A DNA stretch of 10,905 bases from Candidatus Dadabacteria bacterium (GTDB lineage: Bacteria; Desulfobacterota_D; UBA1144; Nemesobacterales; JAJCZQ01). The stretch covers positions 1 to 10,905 of the forward strand of contig JAUXJP010000013.1 in assembly GCA_030624695.1 (NCBI GenBank). The letters are read 5' to 3'. The position numbers and the translations under genes were made by a program. Positions 1-6,796 of this stretch are shown here, in pieces; position 1 is the stretch's first letter, and each line of letters begins with the position of its first letter. Below the pieces are notes generated by a model. That model did not search any database. It saw only the letters and a list, made by a program, of their open reading frames with translations, and was not told where the DNA came from.

Positions 1-281
1 AATTCTGGGCATTTCATGACATGGTTTTTGCAAAACAAAAAGAAATTAGCCTACAAAACTCAACAGACAAATTTAACGAGATTGCAAAAGAAATTGGCCT
101 TGATCTGTCTAAATTCGATGCCTGCCTAAGCTCGGGTGAAAATGCAGCCAGAGTTGATGCAGAGATACAGGAAGGCCAGCTTGTCGGAATTAGCTCTACC
201 CCTACATTTGTAGTTGACGGGCTTATTGTTCCTGGTGCTGATTTACAAAGTATCAAGAACGCTATCAATTCAAGAATGTAA
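1..281 (+). CDS. DsbA-family thiol-disulfide oxidoreductase, C-terminal part (5' end outside window)
   Basis: The reading frame is open from base 3, and the first visible residues, FWAFHDMVFAKQ, come before any ATG, so this is the last 92 residues of a longer gene, not a short ORF starting at base 21. The FW-x-FHD-x-x-F stretch matches the helix that follows the active-site domain in DsbA-like thioredoxins (the Thioredoxin_4/DSBA group). The later GISSTPTFVVDG contains the cis-proline TPT loop followed by a short hairpin, the usual C-terminal thioredoxin-fold signature. Such proteins oxidise or isomerise disulfides in the periplasm or at the membrane. The CxxC active site and any signal peptide or membrane anchor would lie upstream and cannot be seen, so the exact subfamily is open, including fusions to a VKOR domain. 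A perfect hairpin follows 16 bases after the stop codon. Confidence 0.85.
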   Translation, partial: FWAFHDMVFAKQKEISLQNSTDKFNEIAKEIGLDLSKFDACLSSGENAARVDAEIQEGQLVGISSTPTFVVDGLIVPGADLQSIKNAINSRM

Positions 282-297
282 AAACCTAAATGTTTGA

Positions 298-334
298 ATC
301 CTGACTATCTGTTTTTTATACAAATAGTCAGGAT
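298..334. repeat. Perfect 11-bp inverted repeat (hairpin) between the DsbA-like and RDD genes
   Basis: ATCCTGACTAT (298-308) and ATAGTCAGGAT (324-334) are exact reverse complements. Two further inner pairs (310-322, 311-321) lie across one mismatch, and the loop is T-rich. No T-run follows the right arm, so it is not a canonical intrinsic terminator. The right arm contains the AGGA (330-333) that is the best ribosome binding site for the next gene. Possible roles are mRNA 3'-end protection, attenuation, or masking of that site. Confidence 0.75.
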
Positions 335-340
335 CCGAAT

Positions 341-1042
341 TTGAAAATGAAATGTCCAAAATGCGGTTATAATTCTCTTGATTCTTTAAATGAATGTAAA
401 AGATGCGGTGCCACGGTTGAGGCCGATACCTCCAGAATAAATACGGTAAAAACCGGGAAAAGCACAAGTATTGATAATGACATTGAAAAGTTTACCCTGT
501 TTGAAAATGATGAACCCATTTTATTAGATGAGGAGTTTGTCAATGATTACTCTTTTCACGGAACCCCTATCAAAAAATATAATTCTGATAATACCAATGA
601 TTCACCGGAGAGTTCCCTGGTGCTTGCCAGTTTCAGCAGGAGATTCCTGGCTTTTTTCATCGATATTTCCGTAGTTCTGGCGGTATCTTTCCTTACAATA
701 ATTATCGGCTTGCTTGCTGCTGGAATTGAAATAAACGAGGGTGTTATGAAGTTTTCATACATATTATTACCTGTTTACATGATATTAAGCCTGCTTGCTT
801 CAACTGTTCTTTTGTTTCTTCATGCCTATTCAGGTAAATCATTCGGGAAGTTGATATTTGGTATCAGGGTTGTGAGGGAAGATGGTAGAAGTATAAGCCT
901 AGGCCAGTCCTTTACCAGGTGGGTTGGTTATTATCTTTCGGCATTGCCAGTCCTTTATGGATATTTATCGGCAATATTTGATAATAATCTTCAGACCTGG
1001 CATGACAAAATTTCAAAAACATATGTAATTAAAGATAATTAA
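341..1042 (+). CDS. Zinc-ribbon plus RDD-domain integral membrane protein
   Basis: The 233-residue protein starts with a small zinc ribbon, CPKC at residues 5-8 and CKRC at 19-22. A polar, acidic linker follows (about residues 25-95), then an RDD membrane domain (about 98-230). The RDD signature is visible: RRFLAFFID near 100-108 with the conserved Arg and Asp, hydrophobic segments near 109-128, 138-160 and 195-213, the SFGKLIFGIRVV stretch, and a closing WHD at 220-222. RDD proteins are poorly characterised; one has been reported to act as a Na+/H+ antiporter, but transport should not be assumed here. The TTG at 341 is preferred because AGGA lies 7 nt upstream; the ATG at 347 would leave a poor 13-nt spacing and change only two residues. 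The gene ends 5 nt before the gshA start, suggesting co-transcription. The zinc ribbon may sense or bind a partner, which is inference. Confidence 0.85.
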   Translation: MKMKCPKCGYNSLDSLNECKRCGATVEADTSRINTVKTGKSTSIDNDIEKFTLFENDEPILLDEEFVNDYSFHGTPIKKYNSDNTNDSPESSLVLASFSRRFLAFFIDISVVLAVSFLTIIIGLLAAGIEINEGVMKFSYILLPVYMILSLLASTVLLFLHAYSGKSFGKLIFGIRVVREDGRSISLGQSFTRWVGYYLSALPVLYGYLSAIFDNNLQTWHDKISKTYVIKDN

Positions 1043-1047
1043 AAAAT

Positions 1048-2292
1048 ATGAATATATTAGATACATTAAATAGTAAGATTAGAGATAATAGCGGTGTACT
1101 TGAGAAGTGGTTTGAGAGGCATCATGAAAATATATTAATACCCCTATATTCATCTGTAGATATCCGTGTTTCCCAAAATAAAATTGTTCCTGTTGATACA
1201 AATATTTTTCCAGCCGGATTTAACAACATTTCTGAGAATTTCAGGATAAATACCGGGGAGTTGTTTAAAAACAGCCTGAATAACAAATATCCGGGCGCAA
1301 AAAAAATATTGATAGTCCCCGAGCTTCACACAAAGAACGCTTATTACTGGGAAAACATTTATGTAATTAAATCAATACTTGAGAATGAAGACTACGAAGT
1401 AAGGATTGGTATTGTAAGCGACAGTTTTGAAACAGAACATGCTGTCTTTAAAACCATTAGCGGGTTGGAATTAAATGCCTGGAAAGCAAAAAGCAGTGGA
1501 AACAAGATCGTCCTGGATGATTTTGTTCCCGACATAATTCTCCTTAATAATGATTTTTCGGAAAGATGCCCCAAAACTTTGAGGGACATAGTACAACCTG
1601 TTTTGCCTCCTGTAGAGATGGGGTGGCACACAAGGAGAAAAGATGTAAATTTTGAGTTTTACAACAGTCTTGCCGCTGAAGTTGCCGAAATTATAGGAAT
1701 AGACCCGTGGGTGATAAGTATCGAAACATGCCTTGTGGAAAATGTAGACTTTGATATTCCGGATGACAGGAAGAGGGCTGCAGAATGTGCAAAAAAAGTA
1801 TGGTCCAAGATTACCGCGAAGTACAATGAACTGGAGATCACTGACGAACCCACAATATTTATAAAAAGCAACTCGGGTACATACGGTATGGCTGTTATAA
1901 ATTTAAAGGACATAGAGTCACTGATACTTATGAATTCAAGCAACAGGAAAAGACTCAGGGTAACCAAGGGAGGTATGCCTGTAAGGGACGTGGTTATTCA
2001 GGAAGGCGTGCCTACTATAATCAAAACGAAAGACGGCAGCTCAGCCGAGCCTGTGATTTATATGGTTGAAGACAACGTTGCTGGTGTGTTTTACAGGGTA
2101 AATGCAGAAAAATCTGAAACAGATAATCTCAACTCCAAGGGTATGAGATTTGAACAGTTTGAAAATACTGTGAGTGAAATTAATACAATTCCTGAAGTAT
2201 TTACTTTAGTTTCAAAAATAGCTGTAATTGCTGCCGGGTATGAAATAGAAAAAATTATCAGGGACGGCGGTTGTAAAGAAGCAGTTAGTTAA
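1048..2292 (+). CDS. gshA: Glutamate-cysteine ligase, proteobacterial GshA type
   Basis: The 414-residue product matches the uncommon GshA family first described in Acidithiobacillus ferrooxidans (Pfam GshA, TIGR02049), which differs from the E. coli GshA and plant-type enzymes. The recognition points are VDTNIFPAGFNNI at residues 49-61, PELHTKNAYYWEN at 91-103, the MGWHTRRKD stretch at 191-199, the glycine-rich FIKSNSGTYGMAV at 271-283, and VIQEGVPT followed by EPVIYMVEDNVAGVFYRVN near 316-352. The enzyme joins glutamate and cysteine at the expense of ATP to give gamma-glutamylcysteine, the first step of glutathione synthesis in the cytoplasm. No glutathione synthetase gene (gshB) is present, so the second step must be encoded elsewhere or be absent. 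The ATG lies 5 nt after the RDD stop; no strong ribosome binding site precedes it, so translation is probably coupled to the upstream gene. Length and motifs look intact. Confidence 0.85.
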   Translation: MNILDTLNSKIRDNSGVLEKWFERHHENILIPLYSSVDIRVSQNKIVPVDTNIFPAGFNNISENFRINTGELFKNSLNNKYPGAKKILIVPELHTKNAYYWENIYVIKSILENEDYEVRIGIVSDSFETEHAVFKTISGLELNAWKAKSSGNKIVLDDFVPDIILLNNDFSERCPKTLRDIVQPVLPPVEMGWHTRRKDVNFEFYNSLAAEVAEIIGIDPWVISIETCLVENVDFDIPDDRKRAAECAKKVWSKITAKYNELEITDEPTIFIKSNSGTYGMAVINLKDIESLILMNSSNRKRLRVTKGGMPVRDVVIQEGVPTIIKTKDGSSAEPVIYMVEDNVAGVFYRVNAEKSETDNLNSKGMRFEQFENTVSEINTIPEVFTLVSKIAVIAAGYEIEKIIRDGGCKEAVS

Positions 2293-2370
2293 ATTGACAC
2301 TCTTTATCAATTAGGTAAAAAATTAGCGTTTCCAATTAGTTACTCCAAAATAATGTTAAGGATATTTTAA
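2293..2370. other. Intergenic gap with three AATTAG hexamers
   Basis: This 78-base AT-rich gap separates gshA from the antiporter gene. It carries AATTAG at 2309-2314, 2321-2326 and 2334-2339, so the copies start 12 and 13 bases apart. A TTGACA occurs at 2294-2299, but no good -10 box lies at the right distance. No terminator hairpin is visible, so read-through from gshA is possible. Confidence 0.35.
2358..2362 (+). promoter_or_regulatory. Ribosome binding site fixing the TTG start of the antiporter
   Basis: AAGGA lies 8 nt before the TTG at 2371. No in-frame ATG or GTG with a comparable site is nearby, so it decides the start codon. Confidence 0.65.
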
Positions 2371-3636
2371 TTGTCTGTTGAAGAAGTCGGGCATTTGTCC
2401 GTACAGAATTTTTTACTTTCACTTACACTTATACTTGTTGTTTCAAAACTGTTCGGGGAACTGTTTGAAAGGCTTCGTCTCCCTTCAGTACTTGGAGAAC
2501 TTATAGCCGGAATTATTCTTGGAGGAAGTTTGCTTGCTGTGGTCCCTTCCGTAGCCGGCCAGGTTGGATACGAAACTTTTCACCTGCTTGCAGAAATAGG
2601 TGTCTGTATTCTGTTATTTGAAATCGGGCTTGAAACGGACCTCGGCGACCTTATTAAGGTTGGGCCTGCCTCATCACTTGTTGCGGTTGTAGGCGTGGTT
2701 GCTCCATTTGTACTTGGGTTTTTTAGTGTAATTATGTTTCAGAAGTTTGGATTAATGAATGCAGATCCTCAGCTTCTAACCATTATAGCAATAACAGTCG
2801 GAGCTACGCTTACTGCCACAAGTGTCGGGATAACTGCGCGCGTACTCTCGGATATGAATAAGCTTAATACCGGGGAAGCTAAGATAATACTCGGTGCTGC
2901 CGTAATAGACGATATACTCGGCCTTATAATACTTGGTGTTGTAAGCGGGCTTATCGAGGCATTTAATGCAGGAAGTGACGGCGGAATGTCACTCACCGGT
3001 ATCATTACCATTACGTTTAAAGCATTCGGATTCCTGTTCCTTTCAATTTTTATCGGTAACCTTATATCCAAACGTGTTTTTAATTTTGTAGATAAACTCA
3101 GGGTAAGGGGTATCCTGTTTCTTTTTGCTATAGCTTTTGCTTTTTTCTATGCATACCTTGCCAATATTGTTGGCCTTGCCCCTATTGTAGGTGCGTTTGC
3201 TGCGGGCCTTGTACTTAGAAGAATTAATCAGTTTAAAATTGTCGAGGTGAATCTCCGGCCGGTTTCCGATTTTTTTACACCAATATTTTTCGTGCTTATA
3301 GGGGCAGCGGTTGATATTTATGTCTTTAATCCTTTCGTAGACGACAACATAAATATATTACTAATTGCACTGATTTTATTCATTGTAGCGGTAATTGGGA
3401 AGTATATTAGCGGCTACGTTGTATTTAAAAAAGGCATTAATAAAATAGTTGTGGGTATTGGTATGATACCCCGTGGAGAAGTGGGGTTGATTTTTGCGCA
3501 AGTTGGGTTAAATTATGGTGTTTTTAATTCAAAGCTGTTTTCTGCTGTGACCGTTATGGTGATGTTAACGACCTTTGTTGCTCCGCCATTATTACAAATT
3601 GCTTTTAGAAATGGAAATCCAAAATTAAATAATTAG
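2371..3636 (+). CDS. CPA2-family monovalent cation/proton antiporter
   Basis: The 421-residue, very hydrophobic protein has roughly 12-13 membrane segments and fills the Na+/H+ exchanger domain (PF00999) end to end. Visible landmarks are LRLPSVLGELIAGIILGG near 36-52, LLFEIGLETDL at 81-91, the unwound-helix TAT at 148-150, the ion-binding pair D180-D181 in AAVIDDILGL, FAAGLVLRR near 276-284, K344 in the IGKYISGY helix, and PRGE at 367-370 in the late helix. In this superfamily an Asp-Asp pair plus the helix lysine is associated with electrogenic exchange, as in NapA/NhaA; the electrogenic mode is inferred. There is no C-terminal RCK/TrkA-N domain, so KefC-type glutathione gating is not expected despite the adjacent gshA. 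The gene starts with TTG and ends 27 nt before the ATP synthase genes, with no terminator between. The ion (Na+ or K+) cannot be told from sequence. Confidence 0.88.
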   Translation: MSVEEVGHLSVQNFLLSLTLILVVSKLFGELFERLRLPSVLGELIAGIILGGSLLAVVPSVAGQVGYETFHLLAEIGVCILLFEIGLETDLGDLIKVGPASSLVAVVGVVAPFVLGFFSVIMFQKFGLMNADPQLLTIIAITVGATLTATSVGITARVLSDMNKLNTGEAKIILGAAVIDDILGLIILGVVSGLIEAFNAGSDGGMSLTGIITITFKAFGFLFLSIFIGNLISKRVFNFVDKLRVRGILFLFAIAFAFFYAYLANIVGLAPIVGAFAAGLVLRRINQFKIVEVNLRPVSDFFTPIFFVLIGAAVDIYVFNPFVDDNINILLIALILFIVAVIGKYISGYVVFKKGINKIVVGIGMIPRGEVGLIFAQVGLNYGVFNSKLFSAVTVMVMLTTFVAPPLLQIAFRNGNPKLNN

Positions 3637-3663
3637 GGGTCTGTTTAAAAAGTTATAATATAA

Positions 3664-4179
3664 ATGAAAACGTATCTTTATAACCTATTGGTCTGTTCTT
3701 TTATCTTTACAATCATCTCAATGAGTTCTTGTTCGTTTAAAGTTGGTGAGGGTTTAATTAGCTTTGATCAAACAATATTATTTCAGTTTGCCCTGATACT
3801 TATCGCACTCTATGTTTTAAATTCTTTAATTTTTAAACCGCTTCTTGGGTTGCTTGACAGGCGTGAACAATTAACTAAAGGCACAGTTGCTGAAGCCAGA
3901 GAACTTACCGAGCAAGCAGAAAACCTTATAAATGATTATAAGCAGAAAATTGACGATGCAAGGGCAGAAGCCAATGAGAAAAGGGCAGAGATTAGGAGAG
4001 AGGCGCAGCTCATATCCGAGAAAATGATTTCAGAAGCCAGGGACGAATCACATTCTACACTTGAGAGTTACAAGAGTGACCTTAATACACAGGTAGCTGA
4101 CATTAAATCAAAAATAAAACCAGAAATAGAAAACCTTGCCAAAGAAATATCTGATAAGGTTCTTAGCATGGAGGGTTAG
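3664..4179 (+). CDS. atpX: ATP synthase F0 subunit b' (second b-type stalk subunit) with N-terminal extension
   Basis: The 171-residue protein has the b-subunit plan: one membrane helix (about residues 37-60, in ILFQFALILIALYVLNSLIFKPLL) followed by a long charged coiled coil rich in Ala, Glu, Arg and Lys to the C-terminus. The LISFDQTILFQ...FKPLLGLLDRRE pattern fits the b' type found in Deltaproteobacteria, Cyanobacteria and plastids. With AtpF it forms the peripheral stalk holding alpha3beta3 to the membrane. Unusually, about 30 residues precede the normal N-terminus: a Lys at position 2, a hydrophobic run (about 4-20) and MSSC ending at C23, which resembles a signal peptide or a weak lipobox. 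The ATG at 3664 is used; an internal ATG at 3721 (residue 20) is possible, but neither has a strong ribosome binding site. The next gene begins 2 nt after the stop. The symbol follows the Geobacter naming. Confidence 0.85.
   Translation: MKTYLYNLLVCSFIFTIISMSSCSFKVGEGLISFDQTILFQFALILIALYVLNSLIFKPLLGLLDRREQLTKGTVAEARELTEQAENLINDYKQKIDDARAEANEKRAEIRREAQLISEKMISEARDESHSTLESYKSDLNTQVADIKSKIKPEIENLAKEISDKVLSMEG
4170..4175 (+). promoter_or_regulatory. Ribosome binding site fixing the TTG start of atpF
   Basis: GGAGGG lies inside the last codons of the b' gene, 6 nt before the TTG at 4182. It supports a non-ATG start tightly coupled to the upstream gene. Confidence 0.7.
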
Positions 4180-4181
4180 TT

Positions 4182-4727
4182 TTGTTAGATCTAGATATAT
4201 TGAGTTTTGTTATTACCAACTCATCTGAAGTGCACAGTTTTAACTGGGTATTTGTTATTAAGCATGTACTTAATCTTGGAATACTTATAGGTGTTCTGGT
4301 CTATTTCCTTAGAATTCCTATAAAGGGCGCACTTGAAAGAAGAAAGGCAAACCTAAGCAGGGAAATTGATGAAGCAAGGCAAATTATAAATGATGCGAAA
4401 GTAAAATACGATGAATACACAGAAAAGCTTGAAAAACTGGGTTCAGAGATTAAAGAACTCAAGGACTCAATAAGTATGCTTGGTGAAACTGAGAAAGACG
4501 AAATAATCGCTAATGCCAGGCAGACATGTGAATTAATAAAGAAGGACTCGATAGAAACAATAGAGCTTGAAGCATTCAGGGCCAAGCAGGAAATTCAGGA
4601 AGAAGTTGTTAAAAATTCCCTGGAGATTGCCGAGAACCTAATTAAAGAAAAAATGGATGACTCCTATAATTCAAAAGCAGTTGATAATTTAATTGATCAG
4701 ATTGAGGATGGTAAATGGCTACAATAG
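4182..4727 (+). CDS. atpF: ATP synthase F0 subunit b
   Basis: The 181-residue product has one N-terminal membrane helix (about residues 22-43, NWVFVIKHVLNLGILIGVLVYF) followed by an amphipathic coiled coil through to about residue 165. RIPIKGALERRKANLSREIDEAR is the classic b-subunit junction where the helix leaves the membrane. It pairs with b' to form the peripheral stalk, anchored to subunit a and contacting delta on top of F1. The start is TTG, supported by a strong GGAGGG 6 nt upstream; the N-terminal 20 residues are polar and carry no signal peptide. The 3' end overlaps atpH by 13 nt, so translation of the two is probably coupled. It is recognisably distinct from b', so this is a heterodimeric stalk and not a recent duplication. 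Confidence 0.9.
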   Translation: MLDLDILSFVITNSSEVHSFNWVFVIKHVLNLGILIGVLVYFLRIPIKGALERRKANLSREIDEARQIINDAKVKYDEYTEKLEKLGSEIKELKDSISMLGETEKDEIIANARQTCELIKKDSIETIELEAFRAKQEIQEEVVKNSLEIAENLIKEKMDDSYNSKAVDNLIDQIEDGKWLQ

Positions 4728-5254
4728 CAACCCTAAAAGACCTTGTGGATGCTTTGACAGAAACCGGGTTTGAGAATAACAATTTAGAAACGATAATAAC
4801 AGATCTTAAAACATTTTTTAATGTTGTTTCCACTAATCTGGAGATTAAGAATGTGCTTGGGACTTCTGCATTTGAAGTAGATGAGAAGAGCCATGTGATT
4901 TCCGATATTAGCGGGAAGGTAAATTTATTAAATGAAACCAAAAATTTTCTTATACTTGCGGTAGAGCTGGATAAGTTTTCAAGGCTGCTTTCAAAGCAGG
5001 ATGAGATAATCAGGCGTCTTGAACAGTCAGCAGGAAAGCTTAAAGCCGAAATAGTTTCAGCCGGATCAATGTCGGAAACAGACCTAAACCGGATAAAAGA
5101 CTCTCTTTATAAGGCAACTGGCAGGAATGTGGAATTAACCGTAAATGTTGACCCGTCTATAATAGGCGGATTGATTACAATAATAGGCGATAAAGTATTT
5201 GATAACAGCATTAAAACACAATTAGAAAAAATTCAGGGAGTATTAACCCCGTAG
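4715..5254 (+). CDS. atpH: ATP synthase F1 subunit delta (OSCP homologue)
   Basis: The 179-residue protein has the usual delta length. A helical N-terminal domain (about 1-105) binds the top of alpha, and a C-terminal region binds the b stalk. The diagnostic end is VDPSIIGGLITIIGDKVFDNSIKTQLEKI at about 145-173, matching the conserved GG-(6)-GDKV-D-S--(4)-L motif of the family. The N-terminal domain is divergent: the usual Arg-Tyr-Ala-x-Ala-Leu start motif is not clear, and only DLVDALTETG resembles it. The ATG at 4715 is inside the 3' end of atpF and has GAGGA 6 nt upstream. Position between atpF and atpA supports the call. Confidence 0.92.
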   Translation: MATIATLKDLVDALTETGFENNNLETIITDLKTFFNVVSTNLEIKNVLGTSAFEVDEKSHVISDISGKVNLLNETKNFLILAVELDKFSRLLSKQDEIIRRLEQSAGKLKAEIVSAGSMSETDLNRIKDSLYKATGRNVELTVNVDPSIIGGLITIIGDKVFDNSIKTQLEKIQGVLTP

Positions 5255-5256
5255 AA

Positions 5257-5271
5257 AAAGCAAGGAGCTTT
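5257..5271 (+). promoter_or_regulatory. Small hairpin presenting the atpA ribosome binding site in its loop
   Basis: AAAGC (5257-5261) and GCTTT (5267-5271) can pair around the 5-nt loop AAGGA (5262-5266), which is the atpA ribosome binding site. The stem is short and weak. The start codon follows directly at 5273 or 5276. Confidence 0.4.
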
Positions 5272-5272
5272 A

Positions 5273-6793
5273 ATGATGGACGATTTGAAAGTCGAGAATA
5301 TAGGCGAGATTCTAAGAAACAGGATTAAGGGATACGAACAGAAAGTAGATACCTCAGAAGTCGGGACTGTAATATCAGTTGGTGACGGTATCGTGAGGGC
5401 GTTCGGACTTGACCAGGCCAAGGCCGGTGAGCTCGTGGAGTTTCAGAGCGGGATAACGGGGCTTGTACTTAACCTTGAGGAAGACAATGTAGGTATTGCA
5501 CTCTTTGGAGAAGATACACTTGTTGCACAGGGAGACCTGGTAAAACGTACAGGTAACATTGCCGAGATACCAGTTGGTGAGGCAATGAAAGGAAGAGTTG
5601 TTGACGCACTTGGTAACCCTATAGATGGTAAAGGTGAAATTGCTACTACGGAGACAAGACAGATCGAGGTAAAGGCTCCCGGTGTTGTTTACAGGCAATC
5701 TGTTAATGAACCTCTTCAGACAGGAATCAAGGCTATTGATGCTATGATCCCAATCGGGAGAGGGCAAAGAGAGCTTATACTTGGTGACAGGCAGACGGGT
5801 AAAACTGCAATTGCAATTGACACCATAATTAATCAGAAAGAAGAAGATGTTTACTGTATTTATGTAGCAATCGGGCAGAAACAGTCCACCGTGGCACAGG
5901 TGGTTGATAAACTTAAAGAGCATGGGGCAATGGAATATACAACAATTGTTGCTGCAACGGCAAGCATCCCGGCTCCCTACCAGTTTCTTGCTCCGTTTTC
6001 AGGGTCCGCCCTTGGAGAATATTTCAGGGACAGCGGGAGACACGCACTTATTATCTATGATGATTTAACTAAACATGCCTGGGCTTACAGGCAGCTTTCA
6101 CTTCTTTTAAAAAGACCACCGGGACGCGAAGCTTATCCGGGAGACGTTTTTTATCTCCATTCGAGACTTCTTGAAAGAGCGGCCAAGATAAGAGATGAAG
6201 ACGGCGGCGGTTCATTAACGGCACTTCCTATTATTGAAACACAGGAAGGTGACGTTTCAGCTTATATTCCTACAAACGTTATTTCGATTACAGACGGGCA
6301 GATTTATCTTGAAAGTGACCTCTTTTATTCAGGTATCAGGCCTGCTATAAACGTGGGGCTTTCGGTATCCAGGGTAGGTGGTTCGGCGCAGATTAAGGCT
6401 ATGAAAAATATTGCCGGTACTTTGAGGCTGGAACTTGCTCAGTATAGAGAAGTAGAAGCATTCTCCCAGTTTGCCTCTGACCTTGATGCTGTAACACAGG
6501 CGCAGCTTGCAAGAGGAAGCAGACTTGTGGAAGCACTAAAGCAGGGACAGTATCAGCCGCTTCCTATAGAAAAGCAAGTTCTTGCAATTTTTGCTGTAAC
6601 CAACGGATACGTTGATAAGTATGATAAGGAAGCAGTCCAGAGATATGAAAAAGAGTTGTTTTCCTACATAGAATCCAAATACCAGTACATACTGGATGAA
6701 ATTAAGAAAGAAAAAGTAATATCCGATGATCTTGCAGGCAAGATCAGAGGAGCACTTGACGAGCTTGTAAAACAACTAGGTGAGTTTAAATAG
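5273..6793 (+). CDS. atpA: ATP synthase F1 subunit alpha
   Basis: The 506-residue protein is full length and strongly conserved. The beta-barrel domain (about 25-95) is followed by the nucleotide-binding domain with Walker A GDRQTGKT at 171-178, VAIGQKQSTVAQVV at 198-211, Walker B LIIYDDL at 259-265, RPPGREAYPGDVFYLHSRLLERAA at 281-304, and the arginine-finger segment LSVSRVGG with R367. The C-terminal helical domain follows. Alpha binds nucleotide at the non-catalytic sites, and R367 reaches into the catalytic site on beta. A stretch after RAAKIRDED is about 11 residues shorter than in E. coli, where a surface insertion sits. Two adjacent ATGs (5273, 5276) follow AAGGAG by 5 and 8 nt; the second is equally likely and removes one Met. 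The gap to atpH is 18 nt and to atpG 3 nt. Confidence 0.98.
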   Translation: MMDDLKVENIGEILRNRIKGYEQKVDTSEVGTVISVGDGIVRAFGLDQAKAGELVEFQSGITGLVLNLEEDNVGIALFGEDTLVAQGDLVKRTGNIAEIPVGEAMKGRVVDALGNPIDGKGEIATTETRQIEVKAPGVVYRQSVNEPLQTGIKAIDAMIPIGRGQRELILGDRQTGKTAIAIDTIINQKEEDVYCIYVAIGQKQSTVAQVVDKLKEHGAMEYTTIVAATASIPAPYQFLAPFSGSALGEYFRDSGRHALIIYDDLTKHAWAYRQLSLLLKRPPGREAYPGDVFYLHSRLLERAAKIRDEDGGGSLTALPIIETQEGDVSAYIPTNVISITDGQIYLESDLFYSGIRPAINVGLSVSRVGGSAQIKAMKNIAGTLRLELAQYREVEAFSQFASDLDAVTQAQLARGSRLVEALKQGQYQPLPIEKQVLAIFAVTNGYVDKYDKEAVQRYEKELFSYIESKYQYILDEIKKEKVISDDLAGKIRGALDELVKQLGEFK

Positions 6794-6796
6794 AAA

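Noticed and set aside
2294..2299. TTGACA after the gshA stop, as a -35 box for the antiporter
   Set aside because: The positions 16-18 bases downstream are a plain A-rich run without a TATAAT-like hexamer.
3654..3659. Consensus TATAAT just before the b' gene, as an operon promoter
   Set aside because: No acceptable -35 element lies 16-18 bases upstream, and transcription would begin at or inside the ATG at 3664, needing leaderless or internal initiation. Chance in AT-rich sequence is more likely.
3664..4727. The two b-type genes as a recent duplication or a broken copy
   Set aside because: They differ in N-terminus, junction motif and coiled-coil sequence and match the known b'/b pair; both are intact.
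5375..5923. A 182-residue minus-strand open frame opposite atpA
   Set aside because: It lies entirely within the highly conserved atpA gene, is Cys/Asn-rich with no recognisable family motif, and is best explained as a shadow of the coding strand.
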